From assembly GCF_002220365.1 (NCBI RefSeq), contig NZ_MTHB01000046.1, forward strand, positions 158,472 through 222,471: a stretch of 64,000 bases of DNA, read 5' to 3'. Every line of letters begins with the position of its first letter. The stretch's first letter is position 1. The translations under genes and the position numbers were made by a program. Of this stretch, positions 25,967 to 36,846 are shown in pieces. This stretch comes from Caballeronia sordidicola. GTDB lineage: Bacteria; Pseudomonadota; Gammaproteobacteria; Burkholderiales; Burkholderiaceae. The notes beneath the pieces are model-generated. The model saw nothing but the letters and a program-made list of their open reading frames with translations. It had not been told where the DNA came from and made no database searches.

Positions 25967-27574
25967 ATGAGCCAGGCAATCGATATCAAGGTGCCCGACA
26001 TCGGCGACTTCAAGGATGTGCCGGTGATCGAGATCTATGTCAAGGTTGGAGACACCGTCAACGCCGAAGACCCGTTGGTCTCGCTCGAATCCGACAAGGC
26101 GACCATGGACGTGCCCGCCCCTCGTGGCGGCGTGGTCAAGGCAATCCTCGCGAAGATCGGCGACGCAGTCAGCGAAGGCAGCGTGATCATGCAGTTCGGC
26201 GGCGACGCCGCCGCGTCACCGGAGGAGGTGGTCAAGCCCAGCGTCAGCGCGCCGCCCTCGCCGGTGAGCGCGCCCGCTGGACGGGCCGAGGTGCGCATTC
26301 CCGACATCGGCGACTTCAAGGACGTGCCGGTGATCGAGATCTACGTCAAGGTTGGAGACATCGTCAAAGCCGAAGACCCCCTGGTCTCGCTCGAATCCGA
26401 CAAGGCCACCATGGACGTGCCCGCGCCGCTGGGCGGCGTGGTCGAGGAGATCCGCGTCAAACTCGGCGACACAGTCAACGAAGGCAGCATCATCATGGCG
26501 CTGGTGACGGACGCGGGCCCTGCTGCCGCCGCCGCTGCCTCAGCCGTAGAGGCCACCGCGCCGGCACCGGCTGCGAGTCCGGCATCGCCTGGCGCGACGG
26601 CCAGCGGTATAGATGAAGCCGGCTTTGCCCTCGCCTATGCCAGTCCGGCCGTGCGCAAACTGGCGCGTGAACTCGGTGCCGACCTTGGTCAGGTCAAGGG
26701 GACGGGCGATCACGGTCGCATCGTGCGCGGCGACGTCGAGACTTTCGCCAAAGGCGGTGCGCCGGTCACCGCGTCCACCGCAACCGCAAAAGGCTCTGCG
26801 GGGTCGGCCGGCGCGGGTATCGGCGGCCTGGATCTGCTGCCGTGGCCCAAGGTGGACTTCGCCAAGTTCGGTCCTGTGGAACGCCGCGAGTTGTCGCGCA
26901 TCAAGAAAATCTCGGCAGCCAACCTGCATCGCAACTGGGTCGTCATCCCGCATGTCACCACGCATGACGAGGCCGATATCACCGAGCTCGAGCAGTTCCG
27001 CGTGCAGATGAACAAGGAGCTGGAGAAGTCCGGCGTCAAGCTCAGCATGCTGCCCTTCATGATGAAAGCGGCGGTAGCCACGCTCAAGGCGTTCCCCGAG
27101 TTCAACGCCAGTCTCGAGAAGAGCCCCGACGGCGATGTCCTCATCCTTAAGCACTACTACCACATTGGTTTTGCGGCAGACACGCCCAACGGACTGATGG
27201 TGCCGGTGATCCGCGATGCCGATCAAAAGAGCGTGCCGGAGATCGCCCGGGAGATGGGCGAACTGGCCAAGCTGGCGCGCGAGGGCAAACTCAAACCCGA
27301 GCAAATGCAGGGTGGCACCTTCACGATCAGTTCGCTGGGCGGGATCGGCGGCATCTACTTCACCCCCATCATCAACGCCCCCGAGGTGGCCATCATGGGG
27401 GTCTGCAAGAGCTACTGGAAACAGCACTCCGGTGACGGCAAGAACTGGACGTCGCGCTTGACGCTGCCGCTGTCGCTGTCCTGGGACCATCGCGTAATAG
27501 ACGGCGCCGCCGCTGCGCGGTTCAACGTCCATTTCGCCAAACTGCTCGCCGATCTGCGGCGCGTGCTTTTCTGA
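25967..27574 (+). CDS. aceF: Dihydrolipoyl acetyltransferase (PDH E2) with two lipoyl domains
   Basis: A 535-residue E2 core of the PDH complex. Two lipoyl domains (about 5-80 and 107-182) each carry the lipoylated lysine in LESDKATMDVP. They are joined by Ala/Pro-rich linkers to the E1/E3-binding domain (YASPAVRKLARELGADLGQV, GTGDHGRIVRGDV). The catalytic domain follows: SAANLHRNWVVIPHVTTHDE, GTFTISSLGGIGG and the active-site LSWDHRVIDGAAAARF. It starts 21 bases after aceE. The two lipoyl domains are nearly identical at the DNA level (separate entry), a recent internal duplication. Confidence 0.95.
   Translation: MSQAIDIKVPDIGDFKDVPVIEIYVKVGDTVNAEDPLVSLESDKATMDVPAPRGGVVKAILAKIGDAVSEGSVIMQFGGDAAASPEEVVKPSVSAPPSPVSAPAGRAEVRIPDIGDFKDVPVIEIYVKVGDIVKAEDPLVSLESDKATMDVPAPLGGVVEEIRVKLGDTVNEGSIIMALVTDAGPAAAAAASAVEATAPAPAASPASPGATASGIDEAGFALAYASPAVRKLARELGADLGQVKGTGDHGRIVRGDVETFAKGGAPVTASTATAKGSAGSAGAGIGGLDLLPWPKVDFAKFGPVERRELSRIKKISAANLHRNWVVIPHVTTHDEADITELEQFRVQMNKELEKSGVKLSMLPFMMKAAVATLKAFPEFNASLEKSPDGDVLILKHYYHIGFAADTPNGLMVPVIRDADQKSVPEIAREMGELAKLAREGKLKPEQMQGGTFTISSLGGIGGIYFTPIINAPEVAIMGVCKSYWKQHSGDGKNWTSRLTLPLSLSWDHRVIDGAAAARFNVHFAKLLADLRRVLF
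25994..26447 (+). repeat. Direct repeat of the lipoyl-domain DNA in aceF
   Basis: 25994-26141 and 26300-26447 are nearly identical, offset by 306 bases (102 codons). They encode the two lipoyl domains. The strong DNA similarity, including third codon positions, suggests recent duplication or ongoing gene conversion. Confidence 0.85.
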
Positions 27575-27587
27575 GGAACGTGTCGCA

Positions 27588-29342
27588 ATGACCAATCTTG
27601 TGGACGTAAAAGTGCCCGACATCGGCGACTTCAAGGATGTCGCCGTGATCGAGGTGATGGTCAAGGTCGGCGAGGTGATCGTTGTCGACACCGGCTTGAT
27701 CATGGTCGAGTCCGACAAAGCCTCCATGGAAATTCCATCGAGTCAGGCCGGGCTCGTCAAGGAGATCAAGGTCAAGGTTAATGACCTGGTGAGCGAAGGC
27801 TCGGTGATTCTGGTGGTTGAGGACAGTGAGAGCACACAGGCCGCCAAGGCCCCTGCACCCGCGCCGCCCGCGGTCGCAGCACCGCCATCCTCCCGTGCCC
27901 CGGTGGCCGCAAGCTACGGCGGCAAAGCCGATATCGAGTGCGAGGTGCTCGTGCTAGGCGCAGGCCCGGGAGGCTACTCGGCTGCCTTCCGAAGCGCCGA
28001 TCTCGGCATGAAGACGGTGTTGGTCGAGCGCTATCCGACCCTGGGGGGCGTGTGCCTGAACGTGGGTTGCATCCCGTCGAAGGCGCTGTTGCATACCGCA
28101 TCGGTGATCGACGAGGTCAGCCACCTTCCCGACCACGGCGTGCGTTACGGGCCTCCTGAGATTGACCTGGACAAGCTGCGCGCGTTCAAGGACGGCGTGG
28201 TCGGCAAGCTCACCGGCGGCCTCGCCGGCATGGCCCGGGCACGCAAGGTCGAAGTCGTTACCGGCACCGGCAGCTTTGTCGATGCGCACCACATTGAAAT
28301 CTTGACGGCGGACGGCAGCAAACGTGTCGTGAAGTTCGCCAAGGCGATCATTGCCGCGGGTTCGCAGGCGGTGAAGCTGCCCTTCATGCCCGAAGACGAA
28401 CGTGTTGTCGACTCGACCGGTGCGCTGAAGCTCAAGTCCATCCCCAAGCGCATGCTGGTGGTTGGCGGCGGCATCATCGGACTGGAGATGGCCACGGTCT
28501 ACTCGACGCTTGGCACGCGTATCGACGTGGTCGAGATGCTCGACGGCCTGATGCAAGGCGCCGACCGCGACCTGGTCAAGGTCTGGGAGAAGATGAATGC
28601 CCACCGCTTCGACCACGTGATGCTGAAAACACGGGCTGTGGGCGCGAAGGCGACGTACGCTGGTATCGAAGTGAGCTTCGAGGGGGAAAAGGCGCACGGT
28701 GAGCCGCAGGTCTACGACCTGGTGCTGGTCGCCGTGGGCCGCAGCCCGAACGGCAAGAGGATCGGCGCCGACCAGGCCGGCGTCGCCGTAACGGAGCGCG
28801 GTTTCATCAACGTCGACAAGCAGATGCGCACCAACGTGCCGCACATCTTCGCGATCGGCGACATCGTCGGCGAGCCGATGCTCGCGCACAAGGCGGTGCA
28901 CGAGGCGCATGTGGCGGCCGAGGCCGCGCACGGGGCGTCTTCCTACTTCGACGCGCGCCAGATCCCCTCGGTCGCTTATACCGACCCCGAGGTGGCGTGG
29001 GCCGGCAAGACCGAAGAGCAATGCAAGACCGAGGGCATCAAGATCGGTCGCGCGGTATTCCCGTGGGCTGCGTCGGGACGGGCTATCGCCAACGGCCGGG
29101 ACGAGGGTTTCACCAAGCTGATCTTCGACGAAGCCACGCATCGCGTGATCGGCGGCGGCATTGTGGGCACCCATGCGGGTGAGCTGATCAGCGAGGTATG
29201 CTTAGCAATCGAGATGGGCTGTGAGCCTGCCGATATCGGCAAGACCATCCACCCGCACCCGACACTGGGCGAGTCGATCGGAATGGCCGCCGAGGTCTTC
29301 GAAGGCCATTGCACCGACCTGCCGCCACAGAAGAAGAAATAG
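27588..29342 (+). CDS. lpdA: Dihydrolipoyl dehydrogenase (PDH E3) with N-terminal lipoyl domain
   Basis: A 584-residue flavoprotein that reoxidises the lipoyl arm with NAD. Residues about 1-80 form a lipoyl domain (VESDKASMEIP). After an Ala/Pro linker comes the FAD fold (VLGAGPGGYSAAFRSADLG), the redox disulfide GGVCLNVGCIPSKALLH, the NAD fold (VVGGGIIGLEMATVYSTLG), ATNVPHI-type FAD closing motif (TNVPHIFAIGDIVGEPMLAH) and the C-terminal HPHPTLGES with the catalytic His. A lipoyl domain on E3 is known in beta-proteobacterial PDH complexes. It follows aceF by 13 bases. Confidence 0.95.
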   Translation: MTNLVDVKVPDIGDFKDVAVIEVMVKVGEVIVVDTGLIMVESDKASMEIPSSQAGLVKEIKVKVNDLVSEGSVILVVEDSESTQAAKAPAPAPPAVAAPPSSRAPVAASYGGKADIECEVLVLGAGPGGYSAAFRSADLGMKTVLVERYPTLGGVCLNVGCIPSKALLHTASVIDEVSHLPDHGVRYGPPEIDLDKLRAFKDGVVGKLTGGLAGMARARKVEVVTGTGSFVDAHHIEILTADGSKRVVKFAKAIIAAGSQAVKLPFMPEDERVVDSTGALKLKSIPKRMLVVGGGIIGLEMATVYSTLGTRIDVVEMLDGLMQGADRDLVKVWEKMNAHRFDHVMLKTRAVGAKATYAGIEVSFEGEKAHGEPQVYDLVLVAVGRSPNGKRIGADQAGVAVTERGFINVDKQMRTNVPHIFAIGDIVGEPMLAHKAVHEAHVAAEAAHGASSYFDARQIPSVAYTDPEVAWAGKTEEQCKTEGIKIGRAVFPWAASGRAIANGRDEGFTKLIFDEATHRVIGGGIVGTHAGELISEVCLAIEMGCEPADIGKTIHPHPTLGESIGMAAEVFEGHCTDLPPQKKK

Positions 29343-29398
29343 GCTCGCCGCCAAGCCTGCGCGTCACCACGCCGCCCCGACACATTCCTGGAGACACC

Positions 29399-31681
29399 AT
29401 GACGGACAACCTGCGCGAAGCCGCACTCGACTATCACCGCTACCCGACGCCGGGAAAGATTTCTGTCACGCCGACCAAGGCCATGGCCACCCAGCGCGAC
29501 CTGGGCCTCGCCTACTCGCCGGGCGTGGCCGAAGCCTGCCTTGCCATCGTCGAGGACCCGCGTGAGGCGGGCAACCTGACCGCGCGCAACAATCTCGTGG
29601 CCGTGATTACCAACGGCACCGCGGTGCTGGGTCTCGGCAACATCGGCGCGCTCGCGGGCAAGCCGGTGATGGAGGGCAAGGCTTGCCTGTTCAAGAAGTT
29701 CGCCGGTATCGACGTATTCGACATTGAACTCGACGAGGCCGACCCCGACAAGCTGATCGACACCATCGCGCGCATGGAACCGACCTTCGGCGGCATCAAC
29801 CTGGAGGACATCAAAGCACCCGAGTGTTTTTACATCGAGAAGAAACTGCGCGAGCGCATGAAGATTCCGGTTTTCCACGATGATCAGCATGGCACCGCGA
29901 TCGTGGCCGCGGCAGCCATCCTGAATGCACTCAAGTACGTTGGCAAGGACATCTCGGAGGTCACGCTGGTGGCCTCGGGCGCGGGCGCCGCGGCGCTTGC
30001 GTGCCTGGACCTGATCGTCAGCCTCGGGCTGCCCATGCACAAGATATTCGTGTCCGACAGCAACGGCGTCGTCTACGTTGGCCGCAAGGAGCAGATGGAC
30101 CCCAACAAGGCTCGCTATGCGCAAGACACGCCGGCACGCAAGCTCGCCGAGATCATCGAGGGAGCCGATATCTTCCTGGGCCTGTCGGCCGGCGGCGTGC
30201 TCACGGCCGACATGGTCAAGCGCATGGCACGCGCCCCGATCATCCTGGCAATGGCCAATCCAAACCCGGAGATCATGCCCGAAGAGGCGCTGGCAGTGCG
30301 CCCCGACGCAGTCATCGGCACAGGCCGCTCCGACTATCCGAACCAGGTCAACAACGTCTTGTGTTTCCCGTTCATCTTCCGTGGCGCACTTGATGTCGGC
30401 GCGACCACGATCAACGAAGCGATGAAACTGGCAGCCGTGCGCGCGATCGCCGAGCTGGCGCACGCTGAGATCCCGGAGGTGGTGGCGCAAGCCTACGGCG
30501 CGGCAGGCCTGCGCTTCGGCGCGCAATACCTGATTCCCAAGCCGTTCGATCCGCGCTTGATTGAAGTGGTGGCGCCGGCGGTCGCGCAAGCGGCGATGGA
30601 CAGCGGCGTCGCCACGCGCCTGATCGAGAACATGGAGGCCTACCGGCAGCGTCTGGGCCAGTTCGTCTACCATTCCGGCAACGCGATGCAGCCGGTGTTC
30701 GCGGCCGCCAAGCTCAGCGCGAAGCGAGTGCTGTACGCGGAAGGCGAGGACGAACGCGTGCTGCGCGCGGCCCAGGTGGCGGTCGACGAAGGCATCGCCC
30801 GGCCGCTGCTGGTGGGCCGGCCGGCGACGCTCGCCGAGCGGATCGAGGAGTACGGCCTGCGCCTGCGCTCCGGGGTCGACTACGACTGCATCGACCCGCT
30901 CGACCCTGAGATCTACGGCGACGCGGCCGAGGCGTACTACCAGCTCGCCCGGCGCCGCGGCGTATCGCGCGTGCAGGCCCAAGCCGAGATGCGCAGCCGC
31001 GGCACGCTGCTAGGCGCGATGGTGCTCCGCGAAGGCCGCGCTGACGCCATGCTGTGCGGCACCTTCGGGCGCTACCAGGATCACCTCGGCCATGTGCGCG
31101 ACGTGATCGGGCTCAAGCCCGGCAGCCAGACCTTCGCGGCCATGCAGATGCTGATGCTCCCGGGTCGCCAGTTATTCATCTGCGATACCCATGTCAATCT
31201 CGACCCGAGCGCCGCGCAGCTCGCTGAGATCACGCTGCTGGCAGCCGAGGAAGTGCGCCGATTCGGCATCACGCCGAGCGTGGCGTTGCTGTCGCATTCG
31301 AGCTTCGGCAGCTCGGACGCCCATAGCGCCGTCAAGATGCGCGAAGCGCTGACGCTGGTCAAGGCGCTTGACCCGCAGCTAGCGGTGGATGGCGAGATGC
31401 GAGGCGACGCGGCGTTGTCGCGCTCTATCCTCGAACACGAGTTTCCGGACTCGTGCTTGAGCGATGAAGCCAATGTGCTGGTCATGCCCAACGTCGACGC
31501 GGCCAATATCTCCTACAACCTGTTGCGGCTCGCGGCGGGCGGAGGCATCACGGTGGGCGGCATCCTGCTCGGCGCGGCGCGGCCGGTGCACATCCTCACC
31601 CCATCGTCGACCGTGCGCCGCATCGTCAACATGACAGCGCTGGCAACGGTCGATGCCGGCTCGCAACGGGGCGTCGAATGA
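29399..31681 (+). CDS. maeB: Malic enzyme with phosphotransacetylase-like C-terminal domain
   Basis: A 760-residue MaeB-type enzyme that oxidatively decarboxylates malate to pyruvate, usually with NADP. The malic domain (about 1-430) shows [76 protein letters not shown] and the NAD(P)-binding [16 protein letters not shown]. The C-terminal domain (from [20 protein letters not shown]) resembles phosphotransacetylase and normally serves regulation by acetyl-CoA. It feeds pyruvate to the PDH encoded just upstream and draws malate imported by DctA. Its stop overlaps the lipA start. Confidence 0.95.
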   Translation: MTDNLREAALDYHRYPTPGKISVTPTKAMATQRDLGLAYSPGVAEACLAIVEDPREAGNLTARNNLVAVITNGTAVLGLGNIGALAGKPVMEGKACLFKKFAGIDVFDIELDEADPDKLIDTIARMEPTFGGINLEDIKAPECFYIEKKLRERMKIPVFHDDQHGTAIVAAAAILNALKYVGKDISEVTLVASGAGAAALACLDLIVSLGLPMHKIFVSDSNGVVYVGRKEQMDPNKARYAQDTPARKLAEIIEGADIFLGLSAGGVLTADMVKRMARAPIILAMANPNPEIMPEEALAVRPDAVIGTGRSDYPNQVNNVLCFPFIFRGALDVGATTINEAMKLAAVRAIAELAHAEIPEVVAQAYGAAGLRFGAQYLIPKPFDPRLIEVVAPAVAQAAMDSGVATRLIENMEAYRQRLGQFVYHSGNAMQPVFAAAKLSAKRVLYAEGEDERVLRAAQVAVDEGIARPLLVGRPATLAERIEEYGLRLRSGVDYDCIDPLDPEIYGDAAEAYYQLARRRGVSRVQAQAEMRSRGTLLGAMVLREGRADAMLCGTFGRYQDHLGHVRDVIGLKPGSQTFAAMQMLMLPGRQLFICDTHVNLDPSAAQLAEITLLAAEEVRRFGITPSVALLSHSSFGSSDAHSAVKMREALTLVKALDPQLAVDGEMRGDAALSRSILEHEFPDSCLSDEANVLVMPNVDAANISYNLLRLAAGGGITVGGILLGAARPVHILTPSSTVRRIVNMTALATVDAGSQRGVE

Positions 31682-32643
31682 CTACCATCGGCGCGACCAA
31701 GAACGAGAGCGCGAACCCGCCTGCCGCACAGCGCGGCCTCGACAAGACCGCACGCATTCCCATCAAGGTGATCGCAGCGCCGGCCCTGCTCAAGCCAGAC
31801 TGGATCCGCGTGCGGGTGTTGCACAACGAGACCTTTCGTAGCGTCAAGCAGATGCTGCGCGAAGAGGGTCTGCATACGGTGTGCGAGGAGGCGTCCTGCC
31901 CGAACATCGGCGAATGCTTTAGCCACGGTAGCGCAACCTTCATGGTGCTGGGGCGCCTGTGCACCCGCCGCTGCCCATTCTGCGACGTAGCCCACGGCCG
32001 GCCCGAAGCCCCCGACTCGCAGGAGCCCGGCCGCCTCGCGCGCACCGTCGCCCGGCTCGGCCTCAAGCACGTGGTGATCACCAGCGTCGATCGGGACGAC
32101 TTGCGCGACGGCGGTGCCGCGCACTTCGCGCATTGCATCAAGGCCGTGCGCGAGCACTCGCCCGTCACCTTGATCGAGGTGCTGACGCCCGATTTCCGCG
32201 GCCGTCTGGAGGGGGCGCTGGACCGGCTTGCGAGCAACCCGCCGGACGTGATGAACCACAACCTGGAGACCGTGCCGAGGTTGTACCGCGAGGCGCGTCC
32301 CGGTGCCGATTACGCACACTCGCTGGCGCTGCTGCGCGACTTCAAGCAGCGCTGCCCCGACATCCTGACGAAGTCCGGCCTGATGCTGGGCCTGGGCGAG
32401 ACCGACGACGAAATCCTCGCGGTCATGCGCGATCTGCGCGCGCACGACGTAGACATGCTGACCGTTGGACAGTACCTGCAGCCGCGTGCCGGCAACCTGC
32501 CGGTGCGCCGCTATGTCGAGCCGCAGGTGTTCGATGTCCTGGCAGAGCAAGCGCGGCAGATGGGATTTACCCATGTCGCCAGTGGGCCGCTGGTGCGTTC
32601 CAGTTACCACGCCGACCGGCAGGCGCAAGCCGCAGGCATCTGA
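31678..32643 (+). CDS. lipA: Lipoyl synthase
   Basis: A 321-residue radical-SAM enzyme that inserts two sulfurs into octanoyl groups on lipoyl domains. Both iron-sulfur clusters are visible: the auxiliary set [12 protein letters not shown] and the radical-SAM triad [10 protein letters not shown]. Other family blocks are [40 protein letters not shown] and [16 protein letters not shown]. It starts inside the maeB stop codon (ATGA). No lipB is seen, so the octanoyl transfer must come from elsewhere. Its placement next to E2 and E3, which together carry three lipoyl domains, suggests supply on demand. Confidence 0.95.
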   Translation: MTTIGATKNESANPPAAQRGLDKTARIPIKVIAAPALLKPDWIRVRVLHNETFRSVKQMLREEGLHTVCEEASCPNIGECFSHGSATFMVLGRLCTRRCPFCDVAHGRPEAPDSQEPGRLARTVARLGLKHVVITSVDRDDLRDGGAAHFAHCIKAVREHSPVTLIEVLTPDFRGRLEGALDRLASNPPDVMNHNLETVPRLYREARPGADYAHSLALLRDFKQRCPDILTKSGLMLGLGETDDEILAVMRDLRAHDVDMLTVGQYLQPRAGNLPVRRYVEPQVFDVLAEQARQMGFTHVASGPLVRSSYHADRQAQAAGI

Positions 32644-32680
32644 ACGCCTGGACCACCCACAAGCACAGAAGGAGACACCC

Positions 32681-34024
32681 ATGGACCACGATCCCAAAAG
32701 CAGGCCGCTTTACAAGTCGCTCTACTTCCAGGTCATCACGGCGATCGTCATTGGTGTGCTGGTGGGCCATTTCTACCCACACACCGGTACGGCGATGAAA
32801 CCGCTCGGCGACGGTTTCATCAAGCTGATCAAGATGATCATCGCGCCGATCATCTTCTGCACCGTGGTGGTAGGCATAGCCGGCATGGAGGACATGAAGA
32901 AGGTCGGCAAGACGGGCGGCCTGGCGTTGCTGTACTTCGAGGTCGTCAGCGCCGTCGCGCTGGTGGTCGGGCTCGTGATCATCAACGTCTTGCGGCCCGG
33001 CGTGGGCATGAATATCGATGCCGGCACGCTCGACCCCAAAACTATCGCGGCCTATACCGCACCCGGCAAGATGCAGGGCACCGTCGAGTTCATCTTCAAC
33101 ATCATTCCCAGCACGGTCGTGGACGCCTTCGCCAAAGGCGAGATCCTGCAAGTCCTGCTCTTCTCGGTGATGTTCGGCTTCGCGCTGCACAAGTTCGGCG
33201 GTCGGGGCACCTTGATATTCGACATCATCGAAAAAGGCTCGCATGTGCTGTTCGCGATCGTCGGCATGATCATGAGGGTCGCCCCGATCGGCGCCTTCGG
33301 CGCCATGGCCTTCACCATCGGCGAGTACGGACTGGGCTCGCTGCTGTCGCTCGGCAAGCTGATGGGTACGTTCTATGCCACCTGCCTGTTCTTCATCTTC
33401 GTCGTCCTCGGGACGATTGCCCGGTTGCACGGCTTCTCGATCTGGAAGTTCATCCGCTACATCAAGGAAGAACTGCTGATTGTGTTCGGCACCAGTTCGT
33501 CGGAAGCGGCCTTGCCGCGCATGATGGTCAAGATGGAAAACCTCGGGGTGCGCAAGTCGGTGGTCGGCCTGGTGATTCCTACCGGCTACTCATTCAACCT
33601 GGACGGCACCTCGATCTACCTCACGATGGCCGCCGTGTTCATCGCCCAGGCAACAAACACGCCGATGACGCTGGTGCAGCAGATCACGCTGCTGGGTGTC
33701 CTGATGCTTACCTCCAAAGGAGCAGCGGGCGTGACAGGCAGCGGTTTCATCGTGCTGGCGGCGACACTGTCGGCCGTAGGAGGCGTCCCGGTCGCAGGGC
33801 TTGCGCTGATCCTGGGCATCGACCGCTTCATGTCGGAGGCGCGCGCGCTGACTAACCTGATTGGCAACGGAGTGGCGACGGTTGTGGTCGGGAAGTGGCT
33901 CGGTGACCTCGATGTCGATCGCCTGCATCGCCAACTCAACAACCAATCCGGGGCCGCCACCGAGGATCCTGAAGCGGTACTCGACGCTGTGGAACAGCAC
34001 ATGCCTGTGGCCTCGAAACACTAA
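32681..34024 (+). CDS. dctA: C4-dicarboxylate transporter DctA
   Basis: A 447-residue sodium- or proton-coupled carrier of the DAACS family for succinate, fumarate and malate. It begins [20 protein letters not shown] and shows the family core: [59 protein letters not shown] and [22 protein letters not shown] at 32681 has AAGGAG upstream, 37 bases after lipA. It supplies malate for the malic enzyme two genes upstream. The DctB/DctD pair at the end of the cluster is the classical regulator of such carriers. Confidence 0.96.
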   Translation: MDHDPKSRPLYKSLYFQVITAIVIGVLVGHFYPHTGTAMKPLGDGFIKLIKMIIAPIIFCTVVVGIAGMEDMKKVGKTGGLALLYFEVVSAVALVVGLVIINVLRPGVGMNIDAGTLDPKTIAAYTAPGKMQGTVEFIFNIIPSTVVDAFAKGEILQVLLFSVMFGFALHKFGGRGTLIFDIIEKGSHVLFAIVGMIMRVAPIGAFGAMAFTIGEYGLGSLLSLGKLMGTFYATCLFFIFVVLGTIARLHGFSIWKFIRYIKEELLIVFGTSSSEAALPRMMVKMENLGVRKSVVGLVIPTGYSFNLDGTSIYLTMAAVFIAQATNTPMTLVQQITLLGVLMLTSKGAAGVTGSGFIVLAATLSAVGGVPVAGLALILGIDRFMSEARALTNLIGNGVATVVVGKWLGDLDVDRLHRQLNNQSGAATEDPEAVLDAVEQHMPVASKH

Positions 34025-34084
34025 ACAGCTCATTTATATAGCTTACCTAAGCATTCGATGCGAATCCCGGACCTGGAATCCACC

Positions 34085-35419
34085 ATGACCACCGCAACCG
34101 ATCACCCGCGCCACCGCATCGTCATTGTCGGCGGCGGCGCGGGCGGGCTCGAATTGGCAACCCGGCTGGGCAACACGCTCGGCCGGCGCGCTCAGGCCGA
34201 CATCACGCTGATCGAAAGGAAGCGCACCCACGTATGGAAACCCAAGCTGCACGAGATCGCCGCCGGCAGTATGGATATGAGCGCTCACGAAGTGGGTTAC
34301 CTCGCCCAGTCGCACTGGCATCACTTCCGATATCGCGTGGGCGAAATGGTGGGTCTCGATCGGGAACGGCGCGAGGTGCTGGTGGCGCCCCATGTTGACG
34401 ACGAGGGTCAGCAGGTTACGCCACAGCGCGCATTCGGCTACGACACACTGGTGATGGCCGTCGGCAGCCAGAGCAACGACTTCGGTACGCCGGGCGTGCG
34501 TGAATACGCGATGCGGCTGGAATCATCCGTCGACGCGCTGCGGTTCCATTCGCGCATGGTCAATGCCTGCATCCGCGCGCATGCGCAAACTACGCCGCTG
34601 CGTCCCGAACAGTTGCAGGTGGTCATCATCGGCGCGGGCGCTACGGGTGTCGAGCTGGCGGCCGAACTGCACCGCACCACACGCGAAGTGGTGGCCTTCG
34701 GCCTGGACCGTGTCGATGCCGACAAGGACATCCGCGTGACGGTCGTCGAGGCTGCGCCGCGTGTATTGCCCGCCTTGCCGCCACGCCTGTCGCAGGCCAC
34801 CGAGGACCTGCTGGCCAAGCTTGGCGTGGAAGTGCGCACGAATGCCAAGGTATCCGAAGTATTGTGGGACGGCGTGCGTCTGGCCGATGGCCAGTTTCTA
34901 CCTGCCGAACTTGTGGTCTGGGCGGCCGGCGTCAAGGCGCCAGACTTCCTGAAGGACATTGCAGGCCTCGAGACCAATCGCGTCAACCAGCTGGTGGTGC
35001 GGCCGACGCTGCAGACCAGCCGTGACGAGAACATCTTCGCCATCGGCGACTGCGCGGCCTGCGCGTGGCCGCAAGCCGGGGAGGCAATCCTCGTGCCGCC
35101 ACGCGCTCAGGCCGCCCACCAGCAGGCCACTCACCTGATGCGGCAGATCAGGCGGCAGCTGGCTCGCAAACCGCTTGTCGACTACCGCTACCGGGATTTT
35201 GGCTCGCTCGTCTCGCTGGGCGAGTTCAGCACCGTCGGCAACATGATGGGGGGCTTGATCGGCGGCAACCTGATGATCGAAGGCTTGTTCGCACGCCTGA
35301 TGTACCTGTCGCTCTACAAGATGCATGAACTGGCCTTGCACGGCTTCCCCAAGGTGGCGCTCGACACCCTGGCGCGGCTGATCGTGCGGCGCACCGAGCC
35401 TCACGTCAAGCTGCATTGA
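34085..35419 (+). CDS. ndh: Type II NADH dehydrogenase (Ndh)
   Basis: A 444-residue single-subunit NADH:quinone oxidoreductase that does not pump protons. It has two nucleotide folds: VIVGGGAGGLELATRLGNTL (FAD) and VVIIGAGATGVELAAELHRT (NADH), with WKPKLHEIAAGSMDMS, DENIFAIGDCAACAWP and the quinone-side stretch PPRAQAAHQQATHLMRQI. A C-terminal amphipathic region (LMYLSLYKMHELALHGFPKV) would bind the membrane. In-frame ATG at 34058 is an alternative start. Placed between DctA and PHB genes, it would oxidise NADH from PDH and feed the bd oxidase downstream. Confidence 0.9.
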   Translation: MTTATDHPRHRIVIVGGGAGGLELATRLGNTLGRRAQADITLIERKRTHVWKPKLHEIAAGSMDMSAHEVGYLAQSHWHHFRYRVGEMVGLDRERREVLVAPHVDDEGQQVTPQRAFGYDTLVMAVGSQSNDFGTPGVREYAMRLESSVDALRFHSRMVNACIRAHAQTTPLRPEQLQVVIIGAGATGVELAAELHRTTREVVAFGLDRVDADKDIRVTVVEAAPRVLPALPPRLSQATEDLLAKLGVEVRTNAKVSEVLWDGVRLADGQFLPAELVVWAAGVKAPDFLKDIAGLETNRVNQLVVRPTLQTSRDENIFAIGDCAACAWPQAGEAILVPPRAQAAHQQATHLMRQIRRQLARKPLVDYRYRDFGSLVSLGEFSTVGNMMGGLIGGNLMIEGLFARLMYLSLYKMHELALHGFPKVALDTLARLIVRRTEPHVKLH

Positions 35420-35598
35420 TATCGGCGGCCTGTTTTTTAAACCTGGACATGGCGAGACGATCCCGCGGCCCAAACGCGAGGCCGCAGCAACATCGAGCAC
35501 CCTGTCATGGAGCCGGGCCATGACTGATGTCAGCGAAAAGGCAGCGAGTACCCGCCCATTTTTTTGGCTTTTGCATCATCCACTGAGAAGGAGTGAAC

Positions 35599-36780
35599 AT
35601 GTCCGACATCGTTATCGTCGCCGCCGCCCGCACCGCCGTGGGCAAGTTCGGTGGCACGCTCGCCAGGACCCCTGCGGTCGATCTCGGCGCCCATGTGGTC
35701 AGGGGGTTGCTGGCGCAAGCCGGCGTGCCCGCCGACGCGGTGAGCGAAGTCATCATCGGCCAGGTGCTGAGCGCCGGTGCGGGCCAGAACCCGGCGCGCC
35801 AAACCGTCATCAAGGCCGGGTTGCCGCAAAGCGTTCCCGCCATGACCATCAACAAGGTGTGCGGCTCCGGCCTCAAGGCTGTCATGCTCGCGGCACAAGC
35901 GCTCAAGTGCGGCGACGCCGAGATCGTCATTGCCGGGGGCCAGGAAAACATGAGCGCGGCGCCGCACGTGCTGCCCGGTTCACGCGATGGCTTTCGCATG
36001 GGCGACGCGAAACTGGTCGACAGCATGATCGTCGACGGCTTGTGGGACGTCTATAACCAGTACCACATGGGCATCACGGCGGAGAACGTGGCGAAGGAGT
36101 ACGGCATCACGCGCGACGCGCAGGATGCGCTGGCGCTCGCCTCGCAGCAGAAGGCCGCCGCGGCGCAGGACGCCGGCCGGTTCGCCGACGAGATCCTGCC
36201 GTTTTCCATTGCGCAGAAAAAAGGCGAACCGATCATCTTCGCGGCCGACGAGTTCGTCAACCGCAAAACCAGCGTGGACGTGCTGGCCGGTTTGCGTCCG
36301 GCCTTCGACAAAGCGGGATCGGTGACGGCGGGCAATGCATCGGGGCTCAACGACGGTGCTGCCGCCGTGCTCGTGATGAGCGCACAGCGCGCCGCGGCAC
36401 TCGGCTTGCGTCCACTGGCCGTGATCCGCGCGTATGCGTCGGCAGGACTCGACCCCAAGATCATGGGCATGGGCCCGGTGCCGGCCTCGCGATTGTGCCT
36501 GCAGCGCGCAGGCTGGTCGGCGCAAGACCTTGACCTCATGGAGATCAACGAAGCCTTCGCTGCGCAGGCCTGCGCGGTGAACAAGGAAATGGGTTGGGAC
36601 ACGAGCAAGATCAACGTCAACGGCGGCGCCATTGCACTCGGCCACCCGATCGGCGCGTCCGGCTGTCGGATCCTGGTGACTCTGCTGCACGAAATGAAGC
36701 GCCGCGGCGCCAACAAGGGGCTGGCATCGCTGTGCATCGGCGGCGGCATGGGCGTGGCGCTAGCCGTCGAACTTGCCTGA
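35599..36780 (+). CDS. phaA: Acetyl-CoA acetyltransferase (beta-ketothiolase)
   Basis: A 393-residue thiolase that condenses two acetyl-CoA to acetoacetyl-CoA, the first step of PHB synthesis. Catalytic residues are in INKVCGSGLKAVMLAAQAL (acyl-Cys), NVNGGAIALGHPIGASG (His) and LCIGGGMGVALAVE (second Cys). GAAGGAG precedes the ATG at 35599. It is followed by phaB after 66 bases. The 179-base gap upstream (35420-35598) could hold a promoter, but I see no sigma-54 element there. Confidence 0.95.
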   Translation: MSDIVIVAAARTAVGKFGGTLARTPAVDLGAHVVRGLLAQAGVPADAVSEVIIGQVLSAGAGQNPARQTVIKAGLPQSVPAMTINKVCGSGLKAVMLAAQALKCGDAEIVIAGGQENMSAAPHVLPGSRDGFRMGDAKLVDSMIVDGLWDVYNQYHMGITAENVAKEYGITRDAQDALALASQQKAAAAQDAGRFADEILPFSIAQKKGEPIIFAADEFVNRKTSVDVLAGLRPAFDKAGSVTAGNASGLNDGAAAVLVMSAQRAAALGLRPLAVIRAYASAGLDPKIMGMGPVPASRLCLQRAGWSAQDLDLMEINEAFAAQACAVNKEMGWDTSKINVNGGAIALGHPIGASGCRILVTLLHEMKRRGANKGLASLCIGGGMGVALAVELA

Positions 36781-36846
36781 ATGTACGTGAATGCGCGCGA
36801 ATATGCGTGAGCACATCTGAACGTAACACCAACAAGGAGACGGAAC

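Noticed and set aside
28976..30982. A 668-codon minus-strand open frame
   Set aside because: It is antisense to lpdA and maeB, both clear genes; its His/Arg/Asp-rich composition is typical of a reverse-frame shadow in GC-rich DNA.
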